A stretch of 64,000 nucleotides of DNA from the NCBI GenBank assembly GCA_030998225.1, contig JAPYXD010000459.1, positions 2,418,001 to 2,482,000 on the forward strand, given 5' to 3'. This document shows, piece after piece, positions 44,700-55,557 of this stretch. Each line of letters begins with the position of its first letter. Within the stretch, counting starts at the first letter, position 1. Source of the stretch: Diplolepis rosae. Its lineage: Eukaryota > Arthropoda > Insecta > Hymenoptera > Diplolepididae. A model generated the notes under the pieces. That model saw nothing but the letters and a program-made list of their open reading frames with translations. It made no database searches and had not been told where the DNA came from. The position numbers and the translations under genes are program-made.

Positions 44700-44920
44700 T
44701 AATGTTTTATAAAAGTGAAAACATTATCTTTTGTCGAAAAAAAATTAATATTTACGAAAAATAATACTTTTAATTATCATTTTTGTAATACAATTTTTCG
44801 TTACTATCGCTTCTTACGATTTATTAAAAAAAAGATTAAATTGTATTTTCTGGTCTTATTATCATAAAAAACTACTTTTTCCAGAGACCTGACTTTTGGC
44901 ACTGATACTTGATCTTAGAA
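44700..44920. repeat. Fragment of the 32.1 kb MITE family
   Basis: Shares TTACGAAAAATAAT, ACTATCGCTTCTTAC and TTTTTCCAGAGAC blocks with 32139-32796. Confidence 0.6.
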
Positions 44921-45357
44921 GTGTACTTAAAATATGCAAGTGATGCGCCAATACTCTGGCAACGCTTAAAACTACTAGTCTGACAAAATTTTATGAAAGG
45001 ACTTTTTAACTTGTTTTTCGGTTTTGTATTCAGCATTAACGACAGTTCCACAAGTAGTGGGCACCCTGTCTATTCTGTTGTAATATCTAAGATATTAGTT
45101 TCTGCATATTTTAATATTTTAAATATTAGAACATCCACGCAAAATTTTATCACCGTTTTTGGCACATTCTAGGAAATCCCAATACCATTATTATACCTTG
45201 AAATTTTCTTTTTTAAATTTCTTTATCTCTTTTAGCGGAAGAAAAAAAGAAATAATGATACTTTAAAATATATAAGAGTTCAAATAGGTATATGTTGATA
45301 TAATAAAGCTCTACACGGAGAAAAACGGATACTGGTAATTATTATCTACATTATATA
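44921..45357. other. Non-coding gap
   Basis: A CACGGAGAAAAACGGATACT end-like motif occurs near 45314. Otherwise nothing is seen. Confidence 0.4.
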
Positions 45358-45359
45358 TA

Positions 45360-46075
45360 TAGGGTGGGCCATATAAAATTTTAAATTTAAAAAGTCAATA
45401 AAAAAAACGGCTTGATATTTTTCAAAGGTCTAACATTTATTTGAAAGGTTGTTTTATGAAATTTATTTGTGGAAAACAATTTCGGACAAATGACCACCAC
45501 GGCTGAGTTTACAGTAGCTTATTCGATCCATCCAATTTTGGAGTACTATATTATTATTATTATTATCGCGCAATGTTATCCAAATTTTTCTTCAAGCAAA
45601 TTGAAGAGGAAGACTTGGACAACATTTGGTTCCAGCAGGACGGCGCTACGTGCGATACAGCAAACGCTACACTCAATCTTTTACGCCCTATCTTCGAAAA
45701 TCGCATAATCAGCAAAAGAGGTGATGTGAATTGGCCTCCCAGAAGCTGCGATTTAACTCCGTTGGACTATTTTCTGTGGGGAGCTGTTAAAGATAAATGT
45801 TACGCCAACCATTCAAAAACAATTCAAGATCTAAAGTACAAGATTCAAGCTGCTGTTGCTGCCGTAAGGCCTGAAACCATCGAGAAAGTACTCCAAAATT
45901 GGGTGGATCGGATAAGCTACTGTAAACTCAGCCGTGGTGGTCATTTGTCCGAAATTGTTTTCCACAAATAAATTTCATAAAACAACCTTTCAAATAAATT
46001 TTAGACCTTTGAAAAATATCAAGCCGTTTTTTTTTATTGACTTTTTTAATTTAAAATTTTATATGGCCCACCCTG
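45360..46075 (+). mobile_element. DD41D-type Tc1/mariner relative, 5' deleted and folded
   Basis: The ends TAGGGTGGGCCATATAAAAT (left) and the complement of CAGGGTGGGCCATATAAAAT (right) are flanked by TA. The left ~190 bp is the reverse complement of the right ~190 bp, including the last codons of the transposase. The original 5' part has thus been replaced by an inverted copy of the 3' end. The remaining ORF is the C-terminal catalytic half. Confidence 0.75.
45573..45971 (+). pseudogene. Transposase C-terminal half (DD41D)
   Basis: The 132-residue frame has F-Q-Q-D-G-A at about 20-25 (second catalytic Asp) and W-P-P-R-S-C-D-L-T-P-L-D-Y-F at about 55-68. Counting from the Asp of QQD to the Asp of PLD gives 41 residues between them, the spacing that defines the DD41D group. 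The C-terminal S-R-G-G-H-L-S-E-I-V-F matches the tail of this family. The N-terminal DNA-binding domain and the first catalytic Asp are missing, so it is inactive. The terminal repeats differ from those of the 23.3, 51.8 and 53.4 kb copies, so it is a separate subfamily. Confidence 0.8.
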
Positions 46076-46224
46076 TAGAATTATATCTGGATCTAGAACA
46101 TCCAGAAATTACAACTAAATATATAATATGGCTGTTCCATAGTTGAACATCTAGATATTCATTTTTAATATCCATTTCACAGTGCAGAAACTTCTATTTA
46201 AATATTTTCAAATGTATGCTTGTG

Positions 46225-46340
46225 TTAACATGATACGTCTAACACATTCTCATCGCGTGCTTCGCTCGCAAATTTGAGCGCGCGTGGGGGGCGCGATTCA
46301 CTCGTCGCGTTCCTTTCTTTTTGGATCCCGCGCTTCGCGC
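46225..46340 (-). repeat. End fragment of the 57.3/60.3 kb repeat family
   Basis: ACACATTCTCATCGCGTGC, followed by a GCGCGAAGC-type palindromic CpG block, matches in reverse the right end of the repeats at about 58.38 and 61.98 kb. Confidence 0.6.
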
Positions 46341-46767
46341 TCGGTCTTATACGCAGAGGAAAATAGCACCTGGTCATAGTGACTAGGAAAAATGTAGTTA
46401 GAAAAAAGGACTGACTGGAACGAGGGAGATTTTTTGTTTCTACATGGACCATTGCTAAGCAACATGATTTGTAGCCACGGTAGCCACATTCTGAATACCT
46501 GGTCGTGGCGACTAGTTAACGTCGTTGAAATTGTCCTTAACTCTTAAACCTAGTTATGAGAACTTGAAACACTAAGTTCTCGTGGCTAGAATAACGTAGT
46601 CGCTATAAACAGGTAAAGATAGTCGATTTTGACTATTAAGAAATCGTACACTTATGGGAACGAAAAAAAAAATTAGTGCCAGTTACACTCCGTAAGAAAT
46701 AATTTTATAATATTGAAAGAAAATGGTGATCTTTATGTGGTAAACAATTTTGTATCATAAGTGATGG

Positions 46768-47095
46768 GAAAATAATCAATAAATATCACTATATATCGAT
46801 ACACCGCCGTATCGAAAAGTATCGATACATTTTTCTCTTAACGATACATATAGATAGTTTCCTGTCTTGCTGTGTAGACGCCGTTCAACGGCCGGTCAAT
46901 TGTTTTTAATAGTGTTAATAATTTTTGATAAGGTCCAATTTCAATCATTTTATTATATTTTTTATAACTCAAAGATTGTAAAATATAACAACACAAAATA
47001 AATAACTGTTAAATAAAGTCAGGTTAGGATGGCGAAGGGTGGGGGATGTTATTGATAAATATCGATATGTATCGATACGTTTTTCTACCGATATT
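46768..47095. repeat. Cluster of TATCGATA-type octamers
   Basis: TATCGATA, TATCGATAC or near matches occur five or six times in two groups (46768-46850 and 47050-47095). Confidence 0.6.
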
Positions 47096-47099
47096 TCCC

Positions 47100-47260
47100 A
47101 TAACTAATTACTATCAATGACAACGGAACTCTACTATATTGACCTTATCAACCTGTGATTTAGAATTAATTTAACGCTATTTCAAACTAGATGTAATTTT
47201 TCAATATAAATTGAAGAAATTTTCTGTGAAAAAGGAACGCTTCCACTGCCGTAGCCACAT
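47100..47260. repeat. Repeat shared with 2.4-2.75 kb
   Basis: The blocks ATTTAGAATTAATTTAACG and GAAATTTTCTGTGAAAAAGG match the flanks of the tRNA-like locus at 2431-2503, in changed order. Confidence 0.6.
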
Positions 47261-47268
47261 GAGGCGTA

Positions 47269-48701
47269 AATAGCACCAATAGCCGGACGGTACCCAATAG
47301 CCGGACAGAGCCATGAATTTTTCTCAAAATTAGAGATTTACGAATCACTTATCGCTATTTTGGTGTACCGTATACAAACCTCGAAACGTACACTTTAAAA
47401 AAGTGAAAAATTTGTTGAATTAGAAATTAAAACGTCCCCAAGAAAAAAAATTTCTCTACTGAAGCACAAGGCTGGTCGAAATGTAGCGAAATCTGCTCTA
47501 TAAACTAACTGACACGTTGTCTTTGTTAAGCAAATAACATTTACATTTACCCTCATTTTTCATTTTAATACGTGTTACACTGAAGTCAAATGCTTTATCT
47601 ACATCATAATATTTTTCAAAATTAAAAAAAATTTTACTTTAATTAAATATTCTAAATCAGGTTATTAGGTCAATGAATAATCGTTTTGCCTAATAACCGA
47701 ACGCGTGTCCGGAGTTACATTGCACTTATTTTGTTTTCTAGTCACTGGACGAAAAGGTTATTACAAAAACGAATGCGAATTTTAAAAAGTGCTGTTGATA
47801 TTTTCGAGAAATGTGGAAAGTATTTGATTGTTTTCAATTCATAGAAGATATCTATCTGATAAAATATTAGGTAAATTACTTTAAACATATTTTAATTAGT
47901 CAAATATGAAATCCAACCTCAATTGACATTTGACGTTTATTTTCTTGTTGATTTTACATTGAGAACAATGAAAATATGGATTTCAGAGTGAAATTTCCCC
48001 ACTTTTTGATCTTTTTGAATGATAATTTTCAATAATAATGATAAAGTATGATTGATAATGAATAATTTTTTAAAGAAATAATGTTTGAATTATGGATTTG
48101 CTGAAAATCTGATATTTTGAGAAAGTATTTTCATTTTAACATATGTATTTTCTGGGTTTTATGTATTTGGTGTCTTTATTATAGATCATGGAAAAAGTAT
48201 CAGAAAAAAAGATTAAAAAGCTTTATACCAAAGCGGATATTATTAATGCGATTGAGGATATAAGGCAAAAACGATTGACAATTAGTGCTGCAAGCTCTAA
48301 ATATAATATATTCTATTTGTAAAATCTTTTCAATACTTTTTTTTTATAAGCGCTTTATAAGCGTTTCCGTAAATATTTTTCAGTGTTTATTATGCTTAAA
48401 AAATATCAAATCCATATCAATCAAATTATAATATTCTCTTGTTCGAGTATTGGTGCAGCGCTGTCCGGCTATTGGATCAATTCACTTTACCCGTCCGGCA
48501 ATTGGCTCCAGAGCATTATTTCATGAAAAGAATTATTAAAATGGATTATTCAGATTTAACACATCTCTGGACTTTTTGTTATAGTAGGGAGGACACATAC
48601 ATCAAAATAATTGCGTCAATTCTTGATTCCGCATCATATTTAGAACGATTAATACAAAAAATTGAATGACATTTCCTTAGACGTCCGGCTATTGGTGCTT
48701 T
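47269..48701 (+). mobile_element. pogo-like DNA transposon remnant (1.43 kb)
   Basis: The inverted ends (A)AGCACCAATAGCCGGACG and its complement are flanked by TA (47267-47268 and 48702-48703). An internal second pair of CCGGCTATTGG / CCAATAGCCGG motifs sits inward of each end. The only coding part recognised is an N-terminal HTH fragment. The TA target and psq-type HTH place it in the pogo/Tigger branch of Tc1/mariner. Confidence 0.75.
48188..48322 (+). pseudogene. pogo-type transposase N-terminus (psq helix-turn-helix)
   Basis: This is a 44-residue frame from ATG. It has K-A-D-I-I-N-A-I-E-D-I-R followed by R-L-T-I-S-A-A-S-S-K-Y-N-I, the two-helix pattern of pipsqueak / CENP-B N-terminal domains (Y.......AI..v..g..S...AA..y.I). 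The stop comes where the IP-x-STL recognition helix should follow. The CENP-B/DDE regions are deleted. In full-length relatives this domain binds the terminal repeats. Confidence 0.65.
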
Positions 48702-48944
48702 TACCTTATATAGTACAATTATTTATTATTTGCAACGTTTTTTTATTTCATTTTTTACGTTGAGAAGAGCATGGAGAAAAAAGATTTGCTGTATTGGCAA
48801 GCAAAATTGTTGATATAGAAAGAGAAAAACGGATTATGAAATTTAATATCCAGGTTCAGTGCCTATATAAGACATCCTTTTAAATTATAAAAGCTATAAT
48901 CTCGATTATAAGCGGTATGATGTTAGAACAGAAAAAAATTGAAA
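48702..48944. other. Non-coding gap
   Basis: The reverse of the CCTGGATATTAAATTT motif used by the next repeat occurs at about 48838-48856. No gene is seen. Confidence 0.4.
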
Positions 48945-49350
48945 GTTATGTTACTTATAATCTAAATAGCTATTCCCCAGTCACCTGACCTGGATATTAA
49001 ATTTTAAAATTCATTTTCTCCACGTACAGATCTTTTTTGCCCTTCCAGCAAAATTTAAATTATCCCAATAAAACTTTTTGTTGCTTTAACAAAAGGTTTT
49101 ATTCAGAAAAATAAGTTTTTGTTGGGACAGAAAAGACCTGAATTATTCTTCTCATAATCTAAATTATAGTATTTATAATCTAAATAATTATCCCATAGTG
49201 ATTGGACCTGGATATTAAATTTTATAATCTACTTTCTCTGTGTACAAATTTTTTTTGCTCTTCCAGCAAAATTTAAGCTATCCCAACAAAACTTTTTGTT
49301 GCTTTAACGAAAGATTTTATTTGGATAACTATGATTTTGTTTGGACAGAA
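48945..49350 (+). repeat. Two direct ~190-bp repeats
   Basis: Units at about 48945-49135 and 49165-49350 share TATAATCTAAATA, GACCTGGATATTAAATTTTA, CTTCCAGCAAAATTTAA and ACTTTTTGTTGCTTTAAC. Confidence 0.7.
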
Positions 49351-49733
49351 AAAACCTTGATTCAATTTATTCAAACGAAAATATTAACTTTGCCGCTTGA
49401 AAACCACCATATTAATTTTTGATACGCAAATGCTGTTTGCCTCATTATTTTGAAACGATATTATACTAAAATATGATTCATTTTTGTGATTTACTCTAAC
49501 GGAAAGTTTCTCAGTGTAGATTCTAATTATGAGTAAATAATTTAAGAAATTTGACAAGGTATAAACTAAACACGGACCTGAAAGGGGCCTTATTTATTTC
49601 TAAGGCACAAGACAGGTAAAGTATTATTTTTCTTATATCAGAATCGGCATTATCTATTCATGCCTTGAAGGTAATAGAACAGAATTATGATTGGGGTTAA
49701 AACAATAATTGTATACTATTTTTTAATTATTTA

Positions 49734-49795
49734 CATTCTCATCATATGAGAAGGTATTGGTTTTATGTGAAAAATCACTTTTGGTTTTATCCATA
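49734..49795 (+). repeat. Left-end fragment of the 57.3/60.3 kb repeat family
   Basis: CATTCTCATCATATGAG..GGTATTGGTTTTATGTGAAAAAT matches the left ends at about 57294 and 60301. Confidence 0.7.
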
Positions 49796-50079
49796 AAAAA
49801 CTTTTTCATAAAACTCAAAAATTCCGTTTTTCCGCCAAGAGACACTAGATACGGCATTAATGTTGGGAAACAAAATTCTTTATTCCGAAGAGATATACAA
49901 ATTTCCTGGTGGTCATTTTTTCATAGCAGTTATACTTCTTGTTTCTTAATGAAAAATTTGTTTGCAAATATAAACCTTTGGTTTCCAAAAAAAACTATGC
50001 GCGAAATGAAATAAACAATTTCAGATAAAGTTGTTCATCTTAAAAATATTTACAAATTACCGTACTGGCATAATAAGGG

Positions 50080-50705
50080 GATGATAACGCTTTACCAGTA
50101 CTGCCTGCCAATACCAGTCTGTACTGGGCTTATAGGGGTATACTATTACTGGCTAACCAGTACTCGAACCGCATTGGCAATCCAGTACTGGGCTCAGCTG
50201 GACTTTCACAACGGGTACGTTCCACTGAACTTTTCGTGGAATTTCTTTCATAAAAATTGTCCTGCTTACGAGATTCTAACCTACAACCTACCTAACGACG
50301 CACCCTACGACCTACAACTAACTAAATCTGTTACCTATTTCAACCAAACTGAGTACTTCAATCAAATTTCGAAAAATCTTCGAAATTTTTTTAAGTACTT
50401 GAATCAAATAATAATGTTTTTAAATTAAATATTCATTATATTTTATGTAAAAATATTAAATATTGTATAATATGAAAATAATAAATATTAAATATTATTT
50501 TATTAATAAATCATGGAAATAATAAATTATTTTTTCGAATTGGATGTAATAATCAATATTTGAATAACTGTGCTTTTTTAATAAAATTATATCATAGTTG
50601 GAATTCTATTTTCAGTGGAAAATAATACTCTAGTACTGTGCCAGTACTGCACCAGTAATGGCAAGTCAGTAGCGGCTAACCAGTACTGGCGCAGTACTGA
50701 ATTTT
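50080..50705. repeat. CCAGTACTGG motif array pair
   Basis: CAGTACTGGC / GCCAGTACTG / CCAGTACTGG motifs cluster at 50088-50205 and again at 50630-50697 around an AT-rich middle. The layout matches the 39155-41093 element (motif-rich ends, AT-rich centre), but with an A/T in the motif core. Exact ends were not found. Confidence 0.5.
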
Positions 50706-51199
50706 TTGTGAATATCGTCATAATACGGATTGGTCTGAATGGGTGTCAATGATTCTTTCAGTTTTATTTTATATTTTATTTTTTTTATTGGGTAAACAGA
50801 TTTTTCCAAAAAATTTTATTATAGAGGAGTTAAAAGACGTTCTTTATTATTTCTTATTTTGTTTCTCAAATTTTCAGAAAGATATTTTGTAGGTTTAAAA
50901 TGTTATCTTGCAGGAAGAAATGATTATATATTAAAGTCACGTGGTGTGGTTCGGTGGTTTGATCAGCAGACCTTGTCAAGACGGTTTGAATATTAAACTC
51001 TATTCAAAAGCTATTCAACTTCACACAGTTGAAAAATGTGCCTGTACAATCTTGACTCTTGAGTTAGGCACTACCTAGAAGCTAGTCAGCTTCCCTAGAT
51101 AATACCTAGATACTAATATAGAGATTTTCGCATTGTCTAACTTGGAACCCATTAGAACTGTAATGTTTTTGCAAAGTCCAACGCTAAAGAAACTACCCA

Positions 51200-51690
51200 A
51201 GTGTGAAATTAGATACGGCCCAAGACTGGCCCAGCATCGCCAAAAAATTGCCGAAGATCGGCTTCCAATATCGTGCCGTTGCTGGAATGATAACTCCGGT
51301 ATGCACTTGGCGGCCAATGCTGGCCCAAACTCTGGCCGCCAGAACTTGTTTTCGGCACAGCAAAGGGCCAATGCTGTGCCGAACTCTGGTTTTCTCACTT
51401 CCAGGATGGTTTGCCGTGGTAAAAGTGACACATGGCCCAGTAATGTGCCGTCCATGAGCCTGACTCTGGCTCTTCTACTTTGAGAACTGGATGCCATAGT
51501 AAAAATGACAATCGGCTTGGTATAGGGTCGATACTGGGCCAAGTTTCGGCTGAAGGTCGGTAAATTTAAACAGTCGAAAAAGTCCGCCGTCGTCGGCCCA
51601 GCACTTGACCGATGAAAACAGTGACACTGGCCCAATAACAATGGCCGACTCTTGGCTGCCGAGATTGGGCCAATATTGTGCCGTATTATC
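51200..51690. repeat. TTGGGCCAA / GGCCGA motif array
   Basis: At least twelve variants of CTGGCCCA, TTGGGCCAA, TCGGCC and GTGCCGAA occur in both orientations. Frames on both strands stay open because of the GC-rich repeats, not because of a gene (the longest is 208 codons, minus, without any domain). Confidence 0.55.
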
Positions 51691-51827
51691 ACCTTCGGCA
51701 ATTCGCACTTGGGTAGACTCGGTTAGTCTGCCACTACTCGTGTCCGAAGAGGGCTTCACCCTGGAGTGGAATACCGCCCCAGGTAACACGTAGGGATTCG
51801 TTACAAGGTGGAATACCCATAGAGATA

Positions 51828-52584
51828 AAGGGTTTCCCAATAGGGGTGATATGATTTTGAATGTCCCTATCGGGCTCATTTGAACTGAAATTTTTGACGT
51901 CTGCTGTCAGTTGTCATCAGTAAGGTTTGCCATTTAATCATGAGTAGTTTCACGCTTCCACAACGTTTGGAAATTGTCCAATTATTTTATCAAAATTCGA
52001 GAAGTTTTGTCGGTGTTCAAAGAGCATATCGTGCAAAATATGGTCGTCATTCTGCTCCATCCGCGCTCTCAATTCGTCGAATAATCGATAAGTTGGAGAG
52101 TGAATTTACTCTATTGGATACTAAGCCTAAAAATCGTATGCGTACCGCACGTTCTACACAGAATATAGCCGCCGTACAGGCCAGTATCGAGGAAAACCGT
52201 GAATTGTCCGTGCCACGCCGATCTCAGGAATTGGGCCTGTCCAGGATGACTACCTGGCGTATTTTGCGATTGGATCTTGGCCTGCATCCCTATAAGATGA
52301 TTCTGGCCCAAGAACTGAAGCCTAATGACCATCGTTTGCGTCGGGAGTTCGCGGATTGGGCTCTGGAATCAATTGAAAATGATCCCAATTTTCATCAAAA
52401 AATCATCTTTTCTGATGAGGCGCATTTTTGGCTCAAGTCTCGGGGGACATTTGGCCGATATATTGTTTAAATCATAAATGGCATAGAATATACAATATAA
52501 TAAAAAAGATTTCGATTAATTCCGAATGAATATTCAGTGTTTTTTTTCAATTTCAAAACATATCACCCTTATTGGGAAACCCTT
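51828..52584 (+). mobile_element. DD41D-type Tc1/mariner relative, internal deletion derivative
   Basis: The ends AAGGGTTTCCCAATAGGGG and its complement (CCCTTATTGGGAAACCCTT) are flanked by TA (51826-51827 and 52585-52586). It has the same overall plan as 53386-54310 but a distinct subfamily sequence. Confidence 0.8.
51940..52470 (+). pseudogene. Transposase, N-terminal DNA-binding part plus first catalytic Asp
   Basis: The 176-residue frame begins MSSFTLPQRLEIVQLFYQNS (DUF4817-type HTH head). It continues through a second HTH region around residues 85-110 (SVPRRSQELGLSRMTTWRIL) and reaches I-I-F-S-D-E-A-H-F-W near residue 157, the first catalytic Asp. It then jumps straight to R-G-T-F-G-R-Y-I, a frameshifted trace of the C-terminal RGGHLADI tail. 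The segment with the second and third catalytic Asp is deleted. The frame is otherwise intact, so a DNA-binding, catalytically dead protein could be made. Such products can act as repressors, but there is no direct evidence here. Confidence 0.75.
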
Positions 52585-52589
52585 TATTA

Positions 52590-52800
52590 TAGATAGAGGA
52601 GACAAGCCATAGGCCGCTCTATAAGTGGCAGCGTCAGTCTGCAAACTCGGTGAGAGCGAAAGAGAGAGACGATAAGAGGTTATTCTGTCTTTGTCTACGC
52701 GTACCGCGTTAGCCTTGGCGTTAGCGAGAGACAGCTTAACCCACAATTCACTCTCTCGCCCGAGCTGACAGGTTTCAGGCTGGCTTGTCTCCTCTATCTA
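52590..52800. mobile_element. 211-bp MITE, TA target duplication
   Basis: The inverted ends TAGATAGAGGAGACAAGCC and its complement are flanked by TA (52588-52589 and 52801-52802). It is non-coding, with a GC-rich interior, and lies directly beside the previous element. Confidence 0.8.
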
Positions 52801-52804
52801 TAAT

Positions 52805-53380
52805 ATCTCCATGGGAATACCGCCTTGTAGCGGACACCTCGTGGTGAATGCCCCAGAATTACGAAGACGACTCCAGGACCAACAACGGGCACAGACTTAC
52901 GCAGGACGTCCACCGCAGACGGGGCAAGGATACGCCTCCCAGCCGACACGTCCGGTCTTCCAGGGCAGACCCACCAGGCTGCCCGGTGGGGACTTCCAGC
53001 TCCTCCACCTGGAACGACATCGGCAGGATTACCGTCAGTCGCCTGGGCCACAAACCATCGCCGCCCGACGTGAACCCGCGAGGTTCAGGACTCTCCATTG
53101 GGACGTCCAGGATCTGAGGCCAGATCCTGAGAGACGTTTACCTCACGATTCCATCCACACGACTCCCAACCCTCTTTGACCATTTTTGAGGGAGTTGGGA
53201 CGTCATCGAGACGTTTCGAGTTACGTTCAGGAGCCCATCCCACCAATTTCCAGCGTTCCATCTCTCTTATCGAGGGAGATAGGGGACAAAATACGAGACG
53301 TCACGAATCTGAGGCCAGATTCAGAGGGACAAGACGTTCCAGAAGCCGTACCACGGCGGCAGCTCCCGAGACTTATATCA
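52805..53380. other. GC-rich segment of unknown origin
   Basis: All six frames have moderate ORFs because of high GC. None shows a domain. Two similar blocks, GATCTGAGGCCAGATCCTGA and GAATCTGAGGCCAGATTCAG, are each palindromic around TGAGGCCA. It may be retroelement or host 5' UTR material. Confidence 0.3.
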
Positions 53381-53385
53381 ATATG

Positions 53386-54310
53386 AAGGGTTTTCCAATA
53401 AGGACATAACAATTTTATCTATGAATAAAACACAGAAATATTTGAGATATTGAGTTCAAATTTATTGTGGGTGTAGTGCAAGCATTACATTTTATGAATG
53501 AAATTCGATATCGGTCATATGACCACCACGAGCCCGTTTACAGCGGTCGATTCTTTGGACCCAATTTTCCACCACTCTGGCACACATTTCGACCAGAACG
53601 TTGCCAATTTCGCGTTGGATGTTGTCTTTGAGGTCGTCTAAAGTTGCTGGCTTATTGGCATAGACCAGTGACTTGATAGGGCCCATAAAAAGAAATCCAA
53701 TGGCGTTAGATCGAATGATCGAGGCGGCCACTCGACCGGACCATTTCTCGAGATAACACGTTCACCGAATTTGCCTTTCAATAAATCGATTTTTCGGGAT
53801 TTCAAATGATCAAGTGGCTTTAGTTCTTGAGTCAATTGAATCTTGAAAGCATGTAGGCCAAGATCTTTTCGCATAATACGCCACAGTGTCGTTTGAGCGA
53901 TGCCCAATTCTTGAGAACGACGTGGAATCGACTGATTTGGCTCATTTTGAATCGATGCACTTACGGCTGCGATTATTTCTTCGCTTCGACCAATACGACG
54001 TCTTTTTGGCACCGGAATGTACAATAGTGTAAATTTGGTCTCGAATATATCCACTATAGCACGCACAGCCTGTCGGGTGGGACGATTATTACGGCCGAAA
54101 ATTGGAGTAAGCGCTCTTAAAGTTGCGACCACCGACTCAGAATTTCGGTAGTAATTTTTAATAATTTCCAAACGTTGCTGGTTCGTGAACTTTACCATGA
54201 TGAAAATGTTGACTTCAAGTAACGTTTTGACATTGACAGTTCATTAAAAAAGTTTAAGGGTGCGTTCATATAAAGATACGAAATTGTTATGTCCCTATTG
54301 GAAAACCCTC
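53386..54310 (-). mobile_element. DD41D-type Tc1/mariner relative, internally deleted
   Basis: The ends AAGGGTTTTCCAATAAGGAC and the complement of GAGGGTTTTCCAATAGGGAC are flanked by TG (probably a mutated TA) on the left and TA (54311-54312) on the right. It is a sister copy to 23279-24003. R1 sequence follows on its right. Confidence 0.8.
53492..54198 (-). pseudogene. Transposase pseudogene, catalytic centre deleted, one frameshift
   Basis: From ATG at 54198 the frame gives the MVKFTNQQRLEIIKNYY head, a second HTH region (SIPRRSQELGIAQTTLWRIM), then QLTQELKPLDHLK. It then jumps to WPPRSFDLTPLDFFLW, which holds the third catalytic Asp. A frameshift near 53680 leads into the C-terminal part (LKDNIQREIG, then RARGGHMTDIEF) ending at 53492. 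The first and second catalytic Asp residues are absent. It keeps more of the N-terminal DNA-binding region than the copy at 23.35 kb. Confidence 0.8.
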
Positions 54311-55557
54311 TACAACACAGAAAATAAAAGAACTTTTTTAAAAATATTTTTACACAAGATACTTTTTGATAATAATGCAATTTTTTAATATACATTTGAA
54401 AATTTAGTTTCATTAAACTTCATACGTAGTTATAATAAAAATGTATAATAAATATAATTGAATAATTTTATTATATATATCAATAATCATAGTTATAATA
54501 ATTGATTAATTATTTTAATTTTTGAAAATATTTTATGAATAATTTATGAAAAAAGTTGGTTTATTTTTACTTAAGTGAGGCTCAAGAACTCAAGTCACGA
54601 CACTGGTCCACAAGCTTAGAATAACTCTTGCAGCCACTATATAAAAAAGTTCCAAATTTTATGTCTCAGGATTGTAAGCGAGCGTGTACGTGATTCGACG
54701 AAAGCATTATCGTCCGATATACAAGCTTTAGTTTATTAGGTTTATATTTGTGAAGTTGTATATTTAAGTGTATTTGTGATAGAAAATATGATTGGCTTCG
54801 ACTGAATGGTATGAATGTATTTGTATGCTGTTTATGTATGTATGCGTGTATCGGATGACTAATGGCAGGCTCGTGGTGAGAATTTGTTTGATATTTAAAA
54901 GAACCATCGCAACGTTTTACTCAACTCCTTATTATTTCCTACACGGAGAAAAATAGTTGAAGTAATTTTACTCAACTTCCGATAAATTTAGGACATAAGG
55001 ACAAGTTAGAAGTTATTTAGTATCACTGTATTTATTTGTGATATATTAAATGTTCGAAAATGAATCAAAGTTGAGTAAAATTCAGAAGCGTAGGGTGAAG
55101 TATAAAAGCGTGCATTAAAATTTTTTAAATATATATATTATTACTCGTAGTATAACTATAAAAAACCAATGTTTTATTAAATCTCAAAAATAGTAGAGCT
55201 TTCCGTTCATTCTACTCTACGCTTCAATCGAGAGTTGAGTAAACCGCGAATCGCAAGATTTATTCCACCAGCTAAATCTATTCACGCAGGAACGAATGAA
55301 AGTAATCTGCGCCTTGGGTACATATAAAAAGTTTTAATTTGATAAACGTGTTGAATTTTCAGCATACTGATGTTCCAAGCTATTATACTTAATATTAAAA
55401 ATCAATTAAAAACATACAAAATACAATTACAGTTTATTTTAGTACTCTCTAAATCCAAAATAGTGGATTCCACTTATAAACTAGGGATTTTAAAATTTCG
55501 TCGTACTGCAGTGGTGTTTGATCGTGTTTTGTCTGTTCGCCACGAAGCTTTCGTATA

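Noticed and set aside
45469..45708. Separate 79-residue gene
   Set aside because: It is the reverse-complement copy of the transposase 3' end in the left arm of the 45.36-46.08 kb element.
51075..51701. 208-codon minus-strand frame and overlapping frames
   Set aside because: It lies in a GC-rich short-motif array where several frames on both strands are open. No domain or start context supports a gene.
52811..53179. 122-codon plus-strand frame in the GC-rich block
   Set aside because: Open frames of similar length exist on the other strand and in other frames. The Arg/Pro/Gln-rich composition follows from the GC content.
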